Source: RGIG4034 sp045628945 (GTDB lineage Bacteria > Bacillota > Clostridia > Lachnospirales > Lachnospiraceae). From it: a stretch of 64,000 nucleotides of DNA. This document shows positions 27,247 through 36,642 of this stretch, piece by piece (within the stretch, counting starts at the first letter, position 1; each line of letters starts with the position of its first letter). The DNA lies in assembly GCA_045628945.1 (NCBI GenBank), contig JAZQQG010000046.1, positions 22,567 to 86,566 on the forward strand, written 5' to 3'. A program made the position numbers and the translations under genes. The notes under the pieces are model-generated. The model ran no database searches, was not told where the DNA came from, and saw only the letters and a program-made list of their open reading frames with translations.

Positions 27247-27969
27247 TTATAATACTGCATTCAGGAACTGCTTGGTACGCTCGTTCTCCGGGTTCGTAAA
27301 GATTTTCTCCGGAGTGCCCTGCTCTGTAATCTGTCCATCGGACATAAACAGAACTCGATCGGCCACCTCACGGGCAAAGCCCATCTCGTGGGTTACCACA
27401 ACCATGGTCATTCCTTCCCGGGCCAATTCCTTCATAACCTCCAAAACCTCGCCAACCATCTCCGGGTCCAGCGCACTGGTAGGCTCATCGAAGAGCATTA
27501 CCTTCGGCTTCAGTGCCAGGCTTCGTACAATGGCAATTCGCTGCTTCTGTCCACCGGACAGAGAGGCGGGATATGCGTTTGCCTTTTCCGTTAGATTTAC
27601 AAGCTTCAATAATCGCATTGCGGTTGCTTCGGCTTCTTCTTTGTCCATAAGCTTCAGCTTTAACGGCGCCATAGTAATATTTTCCATAATGGTCAGATGA
27701 GGGAAAAGATTAAAATGCTGGAATACCATTCCCATCTGTCGGCGAACCGCATTGATATCCGTGGACTTATCTAGGATATTCGTTCCCTCAAAATAGATCT
27801 CGCCCTTCTGGGGACGCTCCAAGAGGTTCAGACAGCGAAGAAAGGTCGACTTACCGGAACCGGAAGGCCCGATGACTACAACCTTCTCTCCCTCCGCGAT
27901 ATGCTCACTGACGTCGTTTAAGACAAGATGATCGCCAAAACTCTTATACAAATGCTCTACTCTAATCAC
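27247..27969 (-). CDS. polar amino-acid ABC transporter ATPase
   Basis: 240 residues, GlnQ/ArtM type. Walker A GPSGSGKS, Q-loop QHFNLFPHLT, signature LSGGQKQR, Walker B VMLFDEPTSALDPE and the switch His in VVVTHEMGFA are all present. It powers uptake with the permease encoded just upstream (8-nt overlap). The substrate is probably a polar amino acid, from family resemblance. It is the last gene of the unit and is followed by an intrinsic terminator. Confidence 0.96.
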   Translation of the reverse strand: MIRVEHLYKSFGDHLVLNDVSEHIAEGEKVVVIGPSGSGKSTFLRCLNLLERPQKGEIYFEGTNILDKSTDINAVRRQMGMVFQHFNLFPHLTIMENITMAPLKLKLMDKEEAEATAMRLLKLVNLTEKANAYPASLSGGQKQRIAIVRSLALKPKVMLFDEPTSALDPEMVGEVLEVMKELAREGMTMVVVTHEMGFAREVADRVLFMSDGQITEQGTPEKIFTNPENERTKQFLNAVL

Positions 27970-28675
27970 TCTGACGCATCCTCCTCTCTAATCTGCTCAA
28001 CAACGCCGTAAAGGACATTACAATAATCAGGTACACAAGTGCTACACACAATAACGGCAACAACGCTTCATAGGTATTCCCACGAATGATATCGCCACCG
28101 CGGGTCAGCTCGTTCAGGCCGATGTAACCGCAGACGGAAGTCTCCTTTAAAAGAGCAATGACCTCGTTTACCATAGCCGGCAGCGAATTCTTGATTGCCT
28201 GAGGCAGGATTACCTTCGTCATGGTCGTGTAATAGTTAAGACCCAGGCTTCGGCCGGCCTCCATCTGGCCCTTGTCCACGGACATGATACCGCCACGGAA
28301 AATCTCCGCAACGTATGCACCGGAGTTAATACCGAAGGTCAGAATTGCAACCGTAATCTTGTCCGTCACCGTAACAAGCACAACGAAATACATAATCAGC
28401 AACTGTACCATAACCGGCGTACCACGGATGATTGTCAGATACACCTTGCAGAGCGCATTGCCGATTTTCAGGAACACTCCGCCGATCCCGCGGACCTTCT
28501 CCTCTTTTAGCTGGTCGTAGGTCGTACGGATTACAGCCACCAGGATACCGATCAGAAGACCGATTGCCAATGCGCCTGCCGTAACGATTAACGTATTCAC
28601 AAGACCCTTGGTAATGAACTGCCAGCGATCCTTCTCTATGAAGACGAAATGCAGTTTGTCCATAAATTCACTCAT
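27962..28675 (-). CDS. amino-acid ABC transporter permease
   Basis: 237 residues of the HisM/GlnP family with five or so membrane segments. The cytoplasmic EAA-loop is seen in MEAGRSLGLNYYTTMTKVILPQAIKNSLPAM. It follows the solute-binding gene after a 144-nt gap that contains an intrinsic terminator, and overlaps the ATPase gene by 8 nt. The three genes form one importer. Confidence 0.95.
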   Translation of the reverse strand: MSEFMDKLHFVFIEKDRWQFITKGLVNTLIVTAGALAIGLLIGILVAVIRTTYDQLKEEKVRGIGGVFLKIGNALCKVYLTIIRGTPVMVQLLIMYFVVLVTVTDKITVAILTFGINSGAYVAEIFRGGIMSVDKGQMEAGRSLGLNYYTTMTKVILPQAIKNSLPAMVNEVIALLKETSVCGYIGLNELTRGGDIIRGNTYEALLPLLCVALVYLIIVMSFTALLSRLERRMRQSD

Positions 28676-28691
28676 TTTTTAACCCCTTGCA

Positions 28692-28735
28692 TAAAAAAAG
28701 AAAAACGCCGCTTCCCGCGAATCGAAGAAGCGGCG
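28692..28735 (-). terminator. internal terminator between binding protein and permease genes
   Basis: Minus-strand stem CGCCGCTTC / GAAGCGGCG (28706-28714 with 28727-28735) followed by TTTTTCTTTTTTT. Its place inside the operon would yield more binding-protein mRNA than permease mRNA, a common stoichiometry control. Confidence 0.85.
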
Positions 28736-28819
28736 CTACTATATTTCATTCTATCTTGCGCGCCATTTCATGTCAAGAAATACTCTCCCGAATGTGCGCA
28801 GAACCGTACCTTTTGCCGA

Positions 28820-29572
28820 TTATTCAGCAGAAATGTACTTGTCGATAATCGCCTGAACGGTACCGTCCTTAATGAGCTCGTCCAGAGCTGCATTGAACTC
28901 GTCCAGAAGTGCCTTGTTGTCCTTACGGATACAAGCTGCGTAATCCTCGGTAACGTACTCGGTATCAAGAATTCTTAAGCCCTCGGTAGCTGCAACGAAT
29001 GCCTTAGCAGGCTCGTTGTCGATGATGACTGCATCTACCTTACCCTGAAGCAGAGCCATAACGGCATCATTACCCTTATTGTACTCTTCTACATGATCGG
29101 TACCGTAATCATCACAAGCGTAGATGTCACCGGTCGTTGCTAACTGAACACCGATTACAACATAGGAAAGATCATCGATGGACTCAATCTCAGACTCCTC
29201 GCGAACGATAACAACCTGAACACCGGTAGCATAAGAGGTGGAGAAGTTGATGCTCTTCAGACGATCCTCGGTAACGGTCATACCGGCCATACCCAGGTCA
29301 GCCTTACCGGAAGAAACAGCGGTGATGATGGAATCGAATTCCATATCCTGAACCTCAAGCTTAAGACCCATCTTCTCAGCAACTGCTCTACAGATCTCAA
29401 CGTCGATACCAACAACCTCACTACCATCGTAATACTCATAGGGAGGGAAATAAGCATTGGTCGCCATGGTGAGAACACCCTTCTTAACCAATTTGCTCTT
29501 CTTACCGCAACCTGCCAGTAACATGCAAGCTGCCATTACAAAAACCAACAGAATCGAAATGCGCTTTTTCAT
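28820..29572 (-). CDS. amino-acid ABC transporter solute-binding lipoprotein
   Basis: 250 residues from the ATG at 29572 (AAGGAG upstream). Lipobox LLAGC, then an SBP family 3 fold: LTMATNAYFPPYEYYDG, VGIDVEICRAVAEKMGLKL, and GKADLGMAGMTVTEDRLKSINFS. It captures a small polar solute, probably an amino acid, at the outer membrane face and delivers it to the permease/ATPase pair. Promoter TTGACA-17-TATTTT lies upstream. An internal terminator after it reduces expression of the downstream genes. Confidence 0.95.
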   Translation of the reverse strand: MKKRISILLVFVMAACMLLAGCGKKSKLVKKGVLTMATNAYFPPYEYYDGSEVVGIDVEICRAVAEKMGLKLEVQDMEFDSIITAVSSGKADLGMAGMTVTEDRLKSINFSTSYATGVQVVIVREESEIESIDDLSYVVIGVQLATTGDIYACDDYGTDHVEEYNKGNDAVMALLQGKVDAVIIDNEPAKAFVAATEGLRILDTEYVTEDYAACIRKDNKALLDEFNAALDELIKDGTVQAIIDKYISAE

Positions 29573-29620
29573 AATATTCTCCTTTTCCATTTGTGATAAA
29601 TGAATAAATTTATATCCTCA

Positions 29621-29649
29621 AAAATAGCACTTTTTCCAAACGGTGTCAA
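29621..29649 (-). promoter_or_regulatory. promoter of the amino-acid ABC operon
   Basis: Minus-strand TTGACA (29644-29649) and TATTTT (29621-29626) with a 17-nt spacer and an extended TG. It lies back to back with the queT promoter. Confidence 0.65.
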
Positions 29650-29656
29650 CTATTGC

Positions 29657-29686
29657 TTGCATTTGTGATAGATTTCATGCTATACT
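29657..29686 (+). promoter_or_regulatory. promoter of queT
   Basis: TTGCAT (29657-29662) and TATACT (29681-29686), 18-nt spacer, with TG before the -10. Transcription would begin about 20 nt before the preQ1 aptamer. Confidence 0.6.
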
Positions 29687-29707
29687 CCGCAGTGCACACC
29701 TCGTGCT

Positions 29708-29748
29708 GTGAGTTCGTAACCATCCTCACAAAAAACAAAACTAAGGAG
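29708..29748 (+). promoter_or_regulatory. preQ1-I riboswitch
   Basis: P1 stem GTGAG (29708-29712) / CTCAC (29725-29729) with loop TTCGTAACCATC, followed by an A-rich tail and the conserved AACTAAGGAG. The 3' part pairs into the loop when preQ1 binds, and here it also contains the ribosome binding site of queT, which points to translational control. Placement directly before a queuosine-precursor transporter fits the class. Confidence 0.88.
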
Positions 29749-29757
29749 AACTTCATT

Positions 29758-30285
29758 ATGAAAAACAATTCCCGCAGCAAGGTACTCTTCCTTGCACAAG
29801 CAGGTGTGATTGCCGCGCTCTACGTGGTGCTCACCTACTTCATCAACGCATTCAATCTGGCCAGCGGTGCCATTCAGGTGCGTATCTCTGAGATGCTCTG
29901 CATTCTCCCCTTTTTCACTCCCGCTGCAGTACCCGGACTTACCATTGGTTGTCTCATCTCAAACCTGATTACAGGTGGACTCATCTGGGATGTTATTTTC
30001 GGCACCATGGCGACCTTACTCGGTGCAGTCGGAAGCTACCTCTTACGTAAGCACAAGTTCCTGGTAACCCTCCCCCCGGTAATCGCCAATGCAATCATCG
30101 TGCCTTTTATCCTGTTCTACGGCTATGGATTCCAGTCTGCATGGATTATCAAGGGCGTGGATCTGTCCATCCCCTTCTATGTTGCAACCGTCGGGGCCGG
30201 TGAGATTATCTCCGTGTGCATCCTGGGAAGTATTCTTTTACAGGCATTGTTGCCCTTCCGTAAGCAGATCTTTGGGCAGGAGTAA
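29758..30285 (+). CDS. queT: QueT-type queuosine precursor transporter
   Basis: 175 residues from the ATG at 29758, whose ribosome binding site is inside the riboswitch. Five or six membrane segments with QAGVIAALYVVLTYF, the QVRISEMLCILPFF stretch and GLTIGCLISNLITGG, typical of QueT, the S component of an energy-coupling-factor importer for preQ1 or preQ0. The energising EcfA/EcfT components are not in the window and are normally shared. Monocistronic with a strong terminator after it. Confidence 0.93.
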   Translation: MKNNSRSKVLFLAQAGVIAALYVVLTYFINAFNLASGAIQVRISEMLCILPFFTPAAVPGLTIGCLISNLITGGLIWDVIFGTMATLLGAVGSYLLRKHKFLVTLPPVIANAIIVPFILFYGYGFQSAWIIKGVDLSIPFYVATVGAGEIISVCILGSILLQALLPFRKQIFGQE

Positions 30286-30326
30286 GACAAGTAAGTCGTC
30301 AAAGGATACCTTTTAAGAATCAACAA

Positions 30327-30378
30327 CAAAAAGTCTGAGGAATTTGCCTATCTGCAAGGCATTTCCCTCAGACTTTTT
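30327..30378. terminator. bidirectional terminator between queT and the SBP gene
   Basis: AAAAAGTCTGAGG / CCTCAGACTTTTTT, flanked by A run and T run, so it can serve both convergent units. Confidence 0.88.
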
Positions 30379-30400
30379 TATTATCGTTTTATCGCAACTT

Positions 30401-32938
30401 CTATCGAGACTCGTTGATGTAGGTAAAGGCACGGCTCTGAATAATTGCCGCAACATCCTTGGCATTCTTCTGTCCGCCAAAGAAGGCCGCTGCCTCCTCC
30501 TTGATGATGTTAATCAGATCCGTATCCGTATGGTCGATACTGGTAACGCTAATTACGTAGTTGTACAGCTCCTCATACTCCGCATCGGTTAACTGCGAGA
30601 TAACAATCTCCTCTCCGCCGATGTAATAGGTATCATCCATGTAGTTCACCGTTCCGTCGTCATCGATCCAGTAGTATTTTTCCTGAGACTTGTCTTTTAC
30701 AATGCTCCAGGAACTCTTCAGTACCGGGAAGCTTCCCATTCCTTCCGCAATGGCATCCTGGTAGTCCTTTGTGAAGAAATGACGAATGAACTGCCATGCT
30801 CCATCCTTATTCTTGGACTGATTCGTGATGGCAAAGGAACCGTTCTCACGGCAGAGAATTGCGCCGTTGGTATCCTTGCTCGGGAAACCTACGAAGCTTA
30901 CATCCTCACCGAATTCACCCTGTCTGGTGGAATTGATGTAACGGAAGTTGTAGAGATAAATCGTACGCAGAAGCGCCTTGTTATTACGGTATGCAAGCTC
31001 TCTCTCATTCCAGTAAGCTTCCCAATCCGTATCCTCATCCCATTCCCAGACAACCTCATCCGGGAAACGATTAATTAACTCCAGTAACTCAATGAACTCA
31101 GCGGAATCAAACTTACACTCACCGCTGGCGTAGTTCACAAACTGTCCGCCGGCCAGATCCATCGCAAGATCCAGAATGTCTTCCTTGGAGGAATCCATCA
31201 GCATTACTGCGTCCGGATACTCTTTTAACAACTGATTCATCTTGGCAACGCTCCAGTCGGAACCGTCACCGACTACGCTGGTCTTACCGATCATGGTACG
31301 AACCGTAAAGGAATCCGTTAACTCATAGAGTTTTCCCTTAATGGTATAAGCCTCCAGGATATTGGGCACAAACGCATCGCGACTAAGCACGGAATCGTTA
31401 TCAAGGAAGCTGTACAGATCGGCCAGCAGTCCTTTATTGGCGTAGATGGAAGAATTCATCTGATCACTGAAAAGAATAATATCAGGAATCTTACCGCTAA
31501 TCAGATCATTGTGGAACTGTACGGTACCGGAGGTATAGTCATCATTGGAATAGCTGTCATACTGACCGTAATCGGTAAGGGAGATACGATAGGTTCCGTT
31601 GGTCTTATTGAACTCGGTTACGTAATTACGCAACTGGTTATTGGGATAGTAGCATGCAAGATTTAAAATAATCGCATCCTTAACATCCTCGGGATTCACC
31701 TTGGTTGCAATCACGTAATGATCCCCATAGGTAGTGTAATCATAGTAACAGATTAAGAATTCCTTATCGGAAATTTCAACAAGATAATTCGGAGAGTTAA
31801 ATGCCGCATCGGAATCCACGAAATTCATTAACTCCTTCATCTCTCCCGTGTCAAAAGAGAATCCGAAGATGGACATACTATCGACTAAGTACAGATCATA
31901 GCTGGTACCGGGATAAATGGTATAACGATAGGTACTGCCAAAAGGAGTACTCTTTTTCTCGGATAACTGTTTTGCCGCAATATCATAGATATAATACTCC
32001 TGCGCGACATCCCCCCACTTGCTTAAGCAGAGACGATTCTTCGACATACGATAGAGGTTTCCGTAGTCTGTGCAATCCTTTTCCTCCGCAACGATATTCA
32101 GATTCGAATCAAAAATGTAGAGGCCGTCCATAAGAGCGGCACATCCACCGTCCTCTAAAGCAACCATACCGGCAAGGTAACTGTACTCATCCGGCTTAAC
32201 GTCGAAGGTAAACTCTTTAATCAGCTCACCCTGCGCAGAGAAGGCACGAAGATAAGGCGTACTGGAAAACGAATAATTCCCCTCATCATCCCAGGTACTG
32301 CTCTCCAACATACTTGCCACATAGACCTGACCATTCGCGTCCACATCAAAGTTTCTGGTATACTCGTTCGATTCAACCACAAAAGAGAAGCTCTCGCCGG
32401 CAGAACCGTCCAGATTCGTCCAGGCAATCGTTACGCGCGTCTCATAGGTCCACTCACCTTCATCGTAATAGTCGTCACCATAATCGCCTTCATCGGGAAC
32501 TCCGTAGCCGGGATCAATCACAACCGGAGGTTCCATTACGTAATCGTCCGTAATGTCCACCATCTCCAGATCGTCCGTCTCCACAGGGGTCGGCATGGGC
32601 ACCGGAGAGGTTACGACCTTGTTTCCGTAGACTACCGACTCTGTCGGAACCTTACAGAAACCGTAGCCTTCGACCAGCTCACCGTTGTGATAGGTCAAAT
32701 ACTCCGTGTTCATCGCATACATGCGGTTGTTGGCCACAATCATTCTGGAGGGACTGCCTTTGCCGTCATTCTCCATAGGAATATCCTTCAAAGAATAGAC
32801 CACATCCTTGTTACGCTTCGAAGAATAAGATACCGCTCCGTCCTTTTTCTTTTTGCCCTGTCCACAGCCGGTCAGCATTCCGACCGCCATGACTAAGGTT
32901 AATGCGGTAGCAATTCCTCTTTTCATGCTACTCTTCAT
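30401..32938 (-). CDS. very large solute-binding lipoprotein (845 aa)
   Basis: Lipoprotein signal with lipobox MLTGC, then a long N-terminal half (about 40-400) with repeated beta-strand-like segments that looks like a propeller-type domain. A C-terminal half (about 410-840) follows that resembles family 1 sugar-binding proteins (NQLRNYVTEFNKTNGTYRI, PDIILFS, AWQFIRHFFTKDYQDAIAEG). Usual sugar-binding proteins are near 420 residues. It ends the six-gene locus and overlaps the upstream MacB-like gene by 11 nt. It is partly similar in layout to the 741-residue protein at 37619-39844. Confidence 0.8.
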   Translation of the reverse strand: MKSSMKRGIATALTLVMAVGMLTGCGQGKKKKDGAVSYSSKRNKDVVYSLKDIPMENDGKGSPSRMIVANNRMYAMNTEYLTYHNGELVEGYGFCKVPTESVVYGNKVVTSPVPMPTPVETDDLEMVDITDDYVMEPPVVIDPGYGVPDEGDYGDDYYDEGEWTYETRVTIAWTNLDGSAGESFSFVVESNEYTRNFDVDANGQVYVASMLESSTWDDEGNYSFSSTPYLRAFSAQGELIKEFTFDVKPDEYSYLAGMVALEDGGCAALMDGLYIFDSNLNIVAEEKDCTDYGNLYRMSKNRLCLSKWGDVAQEYYIYDIAAKQLSEKKSTPFGSTYRYTIYPGTSYDLYLVDSMSIFGFSFDTGEMKELMNFVDSDAAFNSPNYLVEISDKEFLICYYDYTTYGDHYVIATKVNPEDVKDAIILNLACYYPNNQLRNYVTEFNKTNGTYRISLTDYGQYDSYSNDDYTSGTVQFHNDLISGKIPDIILFSDQMNSSIYANKGLLADLYSFLDNDSVLSRDAFVPNILEAYTIKGKLYELTDSFTVRTMIGKTSVVGDGSDWSVAKMNQLLKEYPDAVMLMDSSKEDILDLAMDLAGGQFVNYASGECKFDSAEFIELLELINRFPDEVVWEWDEDTDWEAYWNERELAYRNNKALLRTIYLYNFRYINSTRQGEFGEDVSFVGFPSKDTNGAILCRENGSFAITNQSKNKDGAWQFIRHFFTKDYQDAIAEGMGSFPVLKSSWSIVKDKSQEKYYWIDDDGTVNYMDDTYYIGGEEIVISQLTDAEYEELYNYVISVTSIDHTDTDLINIIKEEAAAFFGGQKNAKDVAAIIQSRAFTYINESR

Positions 32939-34010
32939 TTTCTATTTCCTCCTCTTTTTTCGAGTGCTTGATTTTATGCAATAATGCCGATCCCCACTGA
33001 CCGATACGATCACGAAGGCGCTCTAAGAGCCGTCGGACATCTTCCTTATGCCAGGTTCGATTTCGATAGAGGGCCACAAGGAACCCGATCACAATCACCA
33101 AAACCACCAACAGACAAAACAGTCTGCTTACCGTAAGCGTCGCCATCGAATCTTCATGCGCTCTCGCTACGTTTTCCCAATAAGGATAGCATACCGGTTC
33201 CGTGACCATGGAGCGCGTTGACCGATTGAAGAACAGCTTTACCATCGGGAAAAGACCATATCGCCCGGTGTTCTGAACGATGGTTGTCTGCCCGAGAACC
33301 TTCTTTAACTGGTTCACCGCGAAATTCTTCACCGGGTTCGGCATGCAGATCTCGTAGGTGGAATACCCGTCAAAGCTACCGTATTTCTGAAGTGCGGACG
33401 CCGGCAGAATCACCGTCGGGTTCTCGAAGCCTGCAGCGCGTTCCAGCTTGCCGGAGGGACGTTTGATGACGCCCTTGATGATAAAAGGAACCCCACCGAT
33501 CTCCACGGTCATTCCGGCGACTTTTTTTGCGCCGAACAGCTTCCAGGCAACCTCTTCATCGACAACCAGATAATCATCCATCATATCGGAGGGACTAAAG
33601 TACGTTCCGTCCACAAACGAATATTCGTGGAAAAAGAAGAAATCCCCCTTCACGCCGTAAGCCTGAAAACTTCCGTAGGAATGATCATGACGAATGCCCA
33701 CATTCCCGATTCCGCTGTAGCAATCAAGAAAGAGCTTCGCGTTCTCTTTTGCCGGTGCAATCGCCTCCTGCGTCAGGGAATCAATCAGACCGTAATGCGC
33801 CGCCAGAATCGTGTTGTCATCCGCATTCTCTCCATAATGGAAAAAGCAGGAAACCTGCGCATATCCGCCCTTGTTGCTCCATTTCTTCACAACGGACTGA
33901 TCCCGATAGGATGCTATATTCAATTCACTGATCAGGGTGAGCACAAGGTACAGAACCGCGAAAACTATCGCCGTAATCAGTACCGGCCACCGGATTTTCT
34001 TTTTTCTCAT
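32928..34010 (-). CDS. MacB periplasmic-core-like membrane protein
   Basis: 360 residues with one membrane segment near the N-terminus (about 8-28) and one near 290-312, and a large extracytoplasmic domain between that resembles the MacB periplasmic core (FVDGTYFSPSDMMDDYLVVDEEVAWKLFG, MTVEIGGVPFIIKGVI). A full MacB/FtsX permease would have three further membrane segments; these are missing. The gene follows the adaptor gene after 3 nt, so it may form a reduced MacA-MacB-like assembly. The highly charged C-terminus ends in KKEEEIENEE. Confidence 0.7.
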   Translation of the reverse strand: MRKKKIRWPVLITAIVFAVLYLVLTLISELNIASYRDQSVVKKWSNKGGYAQVSCFFHYGENADDNTILAAHYGLIDSLTQEAIAPAKENAKLFLDCYSGIGNVGIRHDHSYGSFQAYGVKGDFFFFHEYSFVDGTYFSPSDMMDDYLVVDEEVAWKLFGAKKVAGMTVEIGGVPFIIKGVIKRPSGKLERAAGFENPTVILPASALQKYGSFDGYSTYEICMPNPVKNFAVNQLKKVLGQTTIVQNTGRYGLFPMVKLFFNRSTRSMVTEPVCYPYWENVARAHEDSMATLTVSRLFCLLVVLVIVIGFLVALYRNRTWHKEDVRRLLERLRDRIGQWGSALLHKIKHSKKEEEIENEE

Positions 34011-34013
34011 GAA

Positions 34014-35732
34014 TTAGTTTTCCGTAAGTCTAACCTGCTTGCCGATTCCAATGGGTTTCGAGGACGTCGTAATGACATAATCTCCGTAGTTCAGACCACC
34101 GCTGACAGCCGTCTGGGTATCGTCGCTACCAAGTACCGTTACATCCACGCGGGTTGCAAAGTATCGATTGCCCAGAGGTGAGCTCTTCGAGGTTACCACT
34201 AAAACGAACTTGCCGTCGCGGTCCTCGTGAATTGCAGTATTCGGCACCACATAATCGTAATATGCGTTCTTCTCACCTACCGAGAGCGTCAGCGTATCCC
34301 CGGCGGTAGCGTCGCTTCCGCTGATGGTAAACTCCAGAATCTTATTCTTGGAAGGATTCTGCGGATCGGTCTTGATGGCCGTAAGCTTTGCCTTCAGGTC
34401 GTAATAGTACCAGGAATTCGAGATGTCCGCGAAATCACCGATGCTGACTCTCTGTGCCTGCTCCTTGGTCACGGTAAACGATAATTTGAACTCATCGTCA
34501 GCAGGCTGAATCATGCAGACAACCTCCCCTGCATTGACCGTCTGACCTGCATTGTAGTACATATCAATAATACGTCCGGAAATCGGTGCTTCCACCGTGG
34601 TTCCTACCGTCTGGTTCTCCAAATCGGCAATAATTTTCTTCTGCTTCTTAATGGCATCCAGCTGCTCGGTTAAGGAAGTCTCCAGAGCGATTCTTGCCAC
34701 ATAATCATTCTGGTCTGCCTGCGCCTTTGCAAGACTTGCCTGCGCCTTATCCAGTTCATTGGTGGCATTCAGAATCTTCACACGCATCTCGCTTAACGTA
34801 GTGGAGGATACCGCCGTTGCCAGTTTATCCGCCAGCGCCTTCTGTGCCGTAGTAAGCTTGGTCTGTGCCGTAGTAACCGCATTGGTCGCTGCGGTCAGAT
34901 TATCTCTTGCGGTCACATAGGCATTATAAGCATTCTTGACTGCCGTAAGAGTATCCTGTGCCGCTACAACGGTCGGGTCTGTGGTGTCTCCTCCGGCTGC
35001 CGACAATGCTGCATCGTATGCGGTCTGCGCCTCGGTAACCGTCAAGCCATAGGCATCGTAGGTCGCCTGTGCCGCATCAAAAGCGGTCTGCTTGGGATCC
35101 ACCTGAGCCTGCGCAGCATTCAACTCTGCCTGCGCCTTCTCCACAGCCTTCTCCTCCGCAGAGGAATCTACATAGGAAGCCTCCAGCGAAGCCAGTTTCT
35201 CATTTAACTCATCCAACTTGGACTGCTTCTCGTCAACCTTCTTCTGTGCGGATGCAACGGCATCCATCTTCTTTTCCAGGTTCTTACGATAATCCTTGGC
35301 GGAAGTGGTCTTTCCACCGGTAACCTGCGCATAGATCTCCGTTGTTACCTCCGGAGAGAGAAGTGCCGCATCATAAGCCTTCTGCAGGGACTCTAAAGTC
35401 TCCTTGGCTGCCAACAGCTCCGAGCTGTCGCCGTCTTCCAGGTAGTAGAGAATCTCACCGGCCTCGACAACATCGCCCCTGTGATGTGCCACACGCTCAA
35501 TTGTACGCGTCGTTTTTATTTCGACGGAGCGGGGTTCGGTTGCCTCAATGGTTCCGGTTCCGCGAATCTTCGTGGAGATGTTGCCACCCATAATGTACTG
35601 GGTTGCCACCTGCGGTAAGGAATAATTCATAATGGTGTTTGAGAAAAATGTTAACACCAGCATTGTTGCCAGAAAGATAATGGCAATGGTCTTAATCAAT
35701 TCTTTTTTTCTTGTCTTGGATCGCTCACTCAT
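34014..35732 (-). CDS. HlyD/MacA-type adaptor with long coiled coil
   Basis: 572 residues. One N-terminal membrane anchor (about 14-32), then a split biotinyl-lipoyl-like domain (IRGTGTIEATEPRSVEIK, and VEAPISGRIIDMYYNAGQTV near 385), separated by a very long Ala/Lys/Glu-rich coiled coil (about 105-375). A beta-barrel and membrane-proximal domain follow. In Gram-negative pumps such proteins bridge inner-membrane pump and TolC; in Firmicutes they work with MacB-type permeases. Here the neighbours are a MacB-core-like protein and sugar-type permeases, an unusual context. Confidence 0.8.
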   Translation of the reverse strand: MSERSKTRKKELIKTIAIIFLATMLVLTFFSNTIMNYSLPQVATQYIMGGNISTKIRGTGTIEATEPRSVEIKTTRTIERVAHHRGDVVEAGEILYYLEDGDSSELLAAKETLESLQKAYDAALLSPEVTTEIYAQVTGGKTTSAKDYRKNLEKKMDAVASAQKKVDEKQSKLDELNEKLASLEASYVDSSAEEKAVEKAQAELNAAQAQVDPKQTAFDAAQATYDAYGLTVTEAQTAYDAALSAAGGDTTDPTVVAAQDTLTAVKNAYNAYVTARDNLTAATNAVTTAQTKLTTAQKALADKLATAVSSTTLSEMRVKILNATNELDKAQASLAKAQADQNDYVARIALETSLTEQLDAIKKQKKIIADLENQTVGTTVEAPISGRIIDMYYNAGQTVNAGEVVCMIQPADDEFKLSFTVTKEQAQRVSIGDFADISNSWYYYDLKAKLTAIKTDPQNPSKNKILEFTISGSDATAGDTLTLSVGEKNAYYDYVVPNTAIHEDRDGKFVLVVTSKSSPLGNRYFATRVDVTVLGSDDTQTAVSGGLNYGDYVITTSSKPIGIGKQVRLTEN

Positions 35733-35754
35733 GTCGTAATTCCTTCCTCCACAC

Positions 35755-36642
35755 TTAACCCTTAATTCCGCCCTGATAGGTAATGCCCTCTACGAGATAA
35801 TCCTCGCCGTAGAAGAACACCAGCAGGGTGGGAATCATATAGATAGTAGCTACTGCAAACGCCAGTCCGACTTCTCCTTCATTAATCTGCGATAAGAAGA
35901 TGGACAGCGGATATTTCTCACTGTTCGTTAACAGAATCAACGGCTGTTCCACCATGTTCCAGTAATCGATGAAGATTAGAATCGCTACGGAACACAAACA
36001 GCCCTTACACAACGGGAAGCAGATTCTGCGGAAGATCTGCCACTCTCCGGCACCGTCAATCTTCGCCGCCTCGATAAAAGAGGACGGAATCCTTCGCATA
36101 TACTTCGTAAGCAGGAACACCGCGAAGGGAGAGAAGATTCCCGGAAGCCAGATGGCCCAGTAGGTGTTGATCAGATGCAGCCGGTTCGATACCAGATAAT
36201 TCGGTACCAGGGTTACCTGATAGGGCATCAGCATCAGAATGATGTACAAAAAGAAGATAATCTCCTTCACCTTGCTCCGATATCTCGCAAGCGAATACGA
36301 TGCAAACATGGCAACCATCAACTGGAATACCACAATCGGCACCACCAGAATGACGGAGTTCCAGAACTTCAGCAAATACTCGGGGCTCTTAAGCAGCACC
36401 GTAATGTACTGATGGAAGGAAACGATATCCGGCAAAAACTTCAGGTTAACGATATCCGAGATATACACCTTGCCACCTGTACTGTTTGTGGCGAAGACGA
36501 CGCCGTAGTTAGCGGAAATCTCAGACTGTGCCATCAACGAATTTGTAATTGTAAGCACGATGGGCGTTACGAAGAGCAATGCCACCATCATCAAGAGGAT
36601 GAAGACAAGGGTTCTTCCGATCGCCAGTTTGACTCTCTTCAT
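35755..36642 (-). CDS. carbohydrate ABC permease, MalG type
   Basis: 295 residues with six membrane segments and the EAA motif FIEAAKIDGAGEWQIFRRICFPL. It belongs to the MalG/UgpE family of sugar importers. Its ATG overlaps the stop of the MalF-type gene by one base. The loop between the first two helices is long. No ATPase gene is present in the locus, so a shared MsmK/UgpC-like ATPase elsewhere is expected. Confidence 0.92.
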   Translation of the reverse strand: MKRVKLAIGRTLVFILLMMVALLFVTPIVLTITNSLMAQSEISANYGVVFATNSTGGKVYISDIVNLKFLPDIVSFHQYITVLLKSPEYLLKFWNSVILVVPIVVFQLMVAMFASYSLARYRSKVKEIIFFLYIILMLMPYQVTLVPNYLVSNRLHLINTYWAIWLPGIFSPFAVFLLTKYMRRIPSSFIEAAKIDGAGEWQIFRRICFPLCKGCLCSVAILIFIDYWNMVEQPLILLTNSEKYPLSIFLSQINEGEVGLAFAVATIYMIPTLLVFFYGEDYLVEGITYQGGIKG

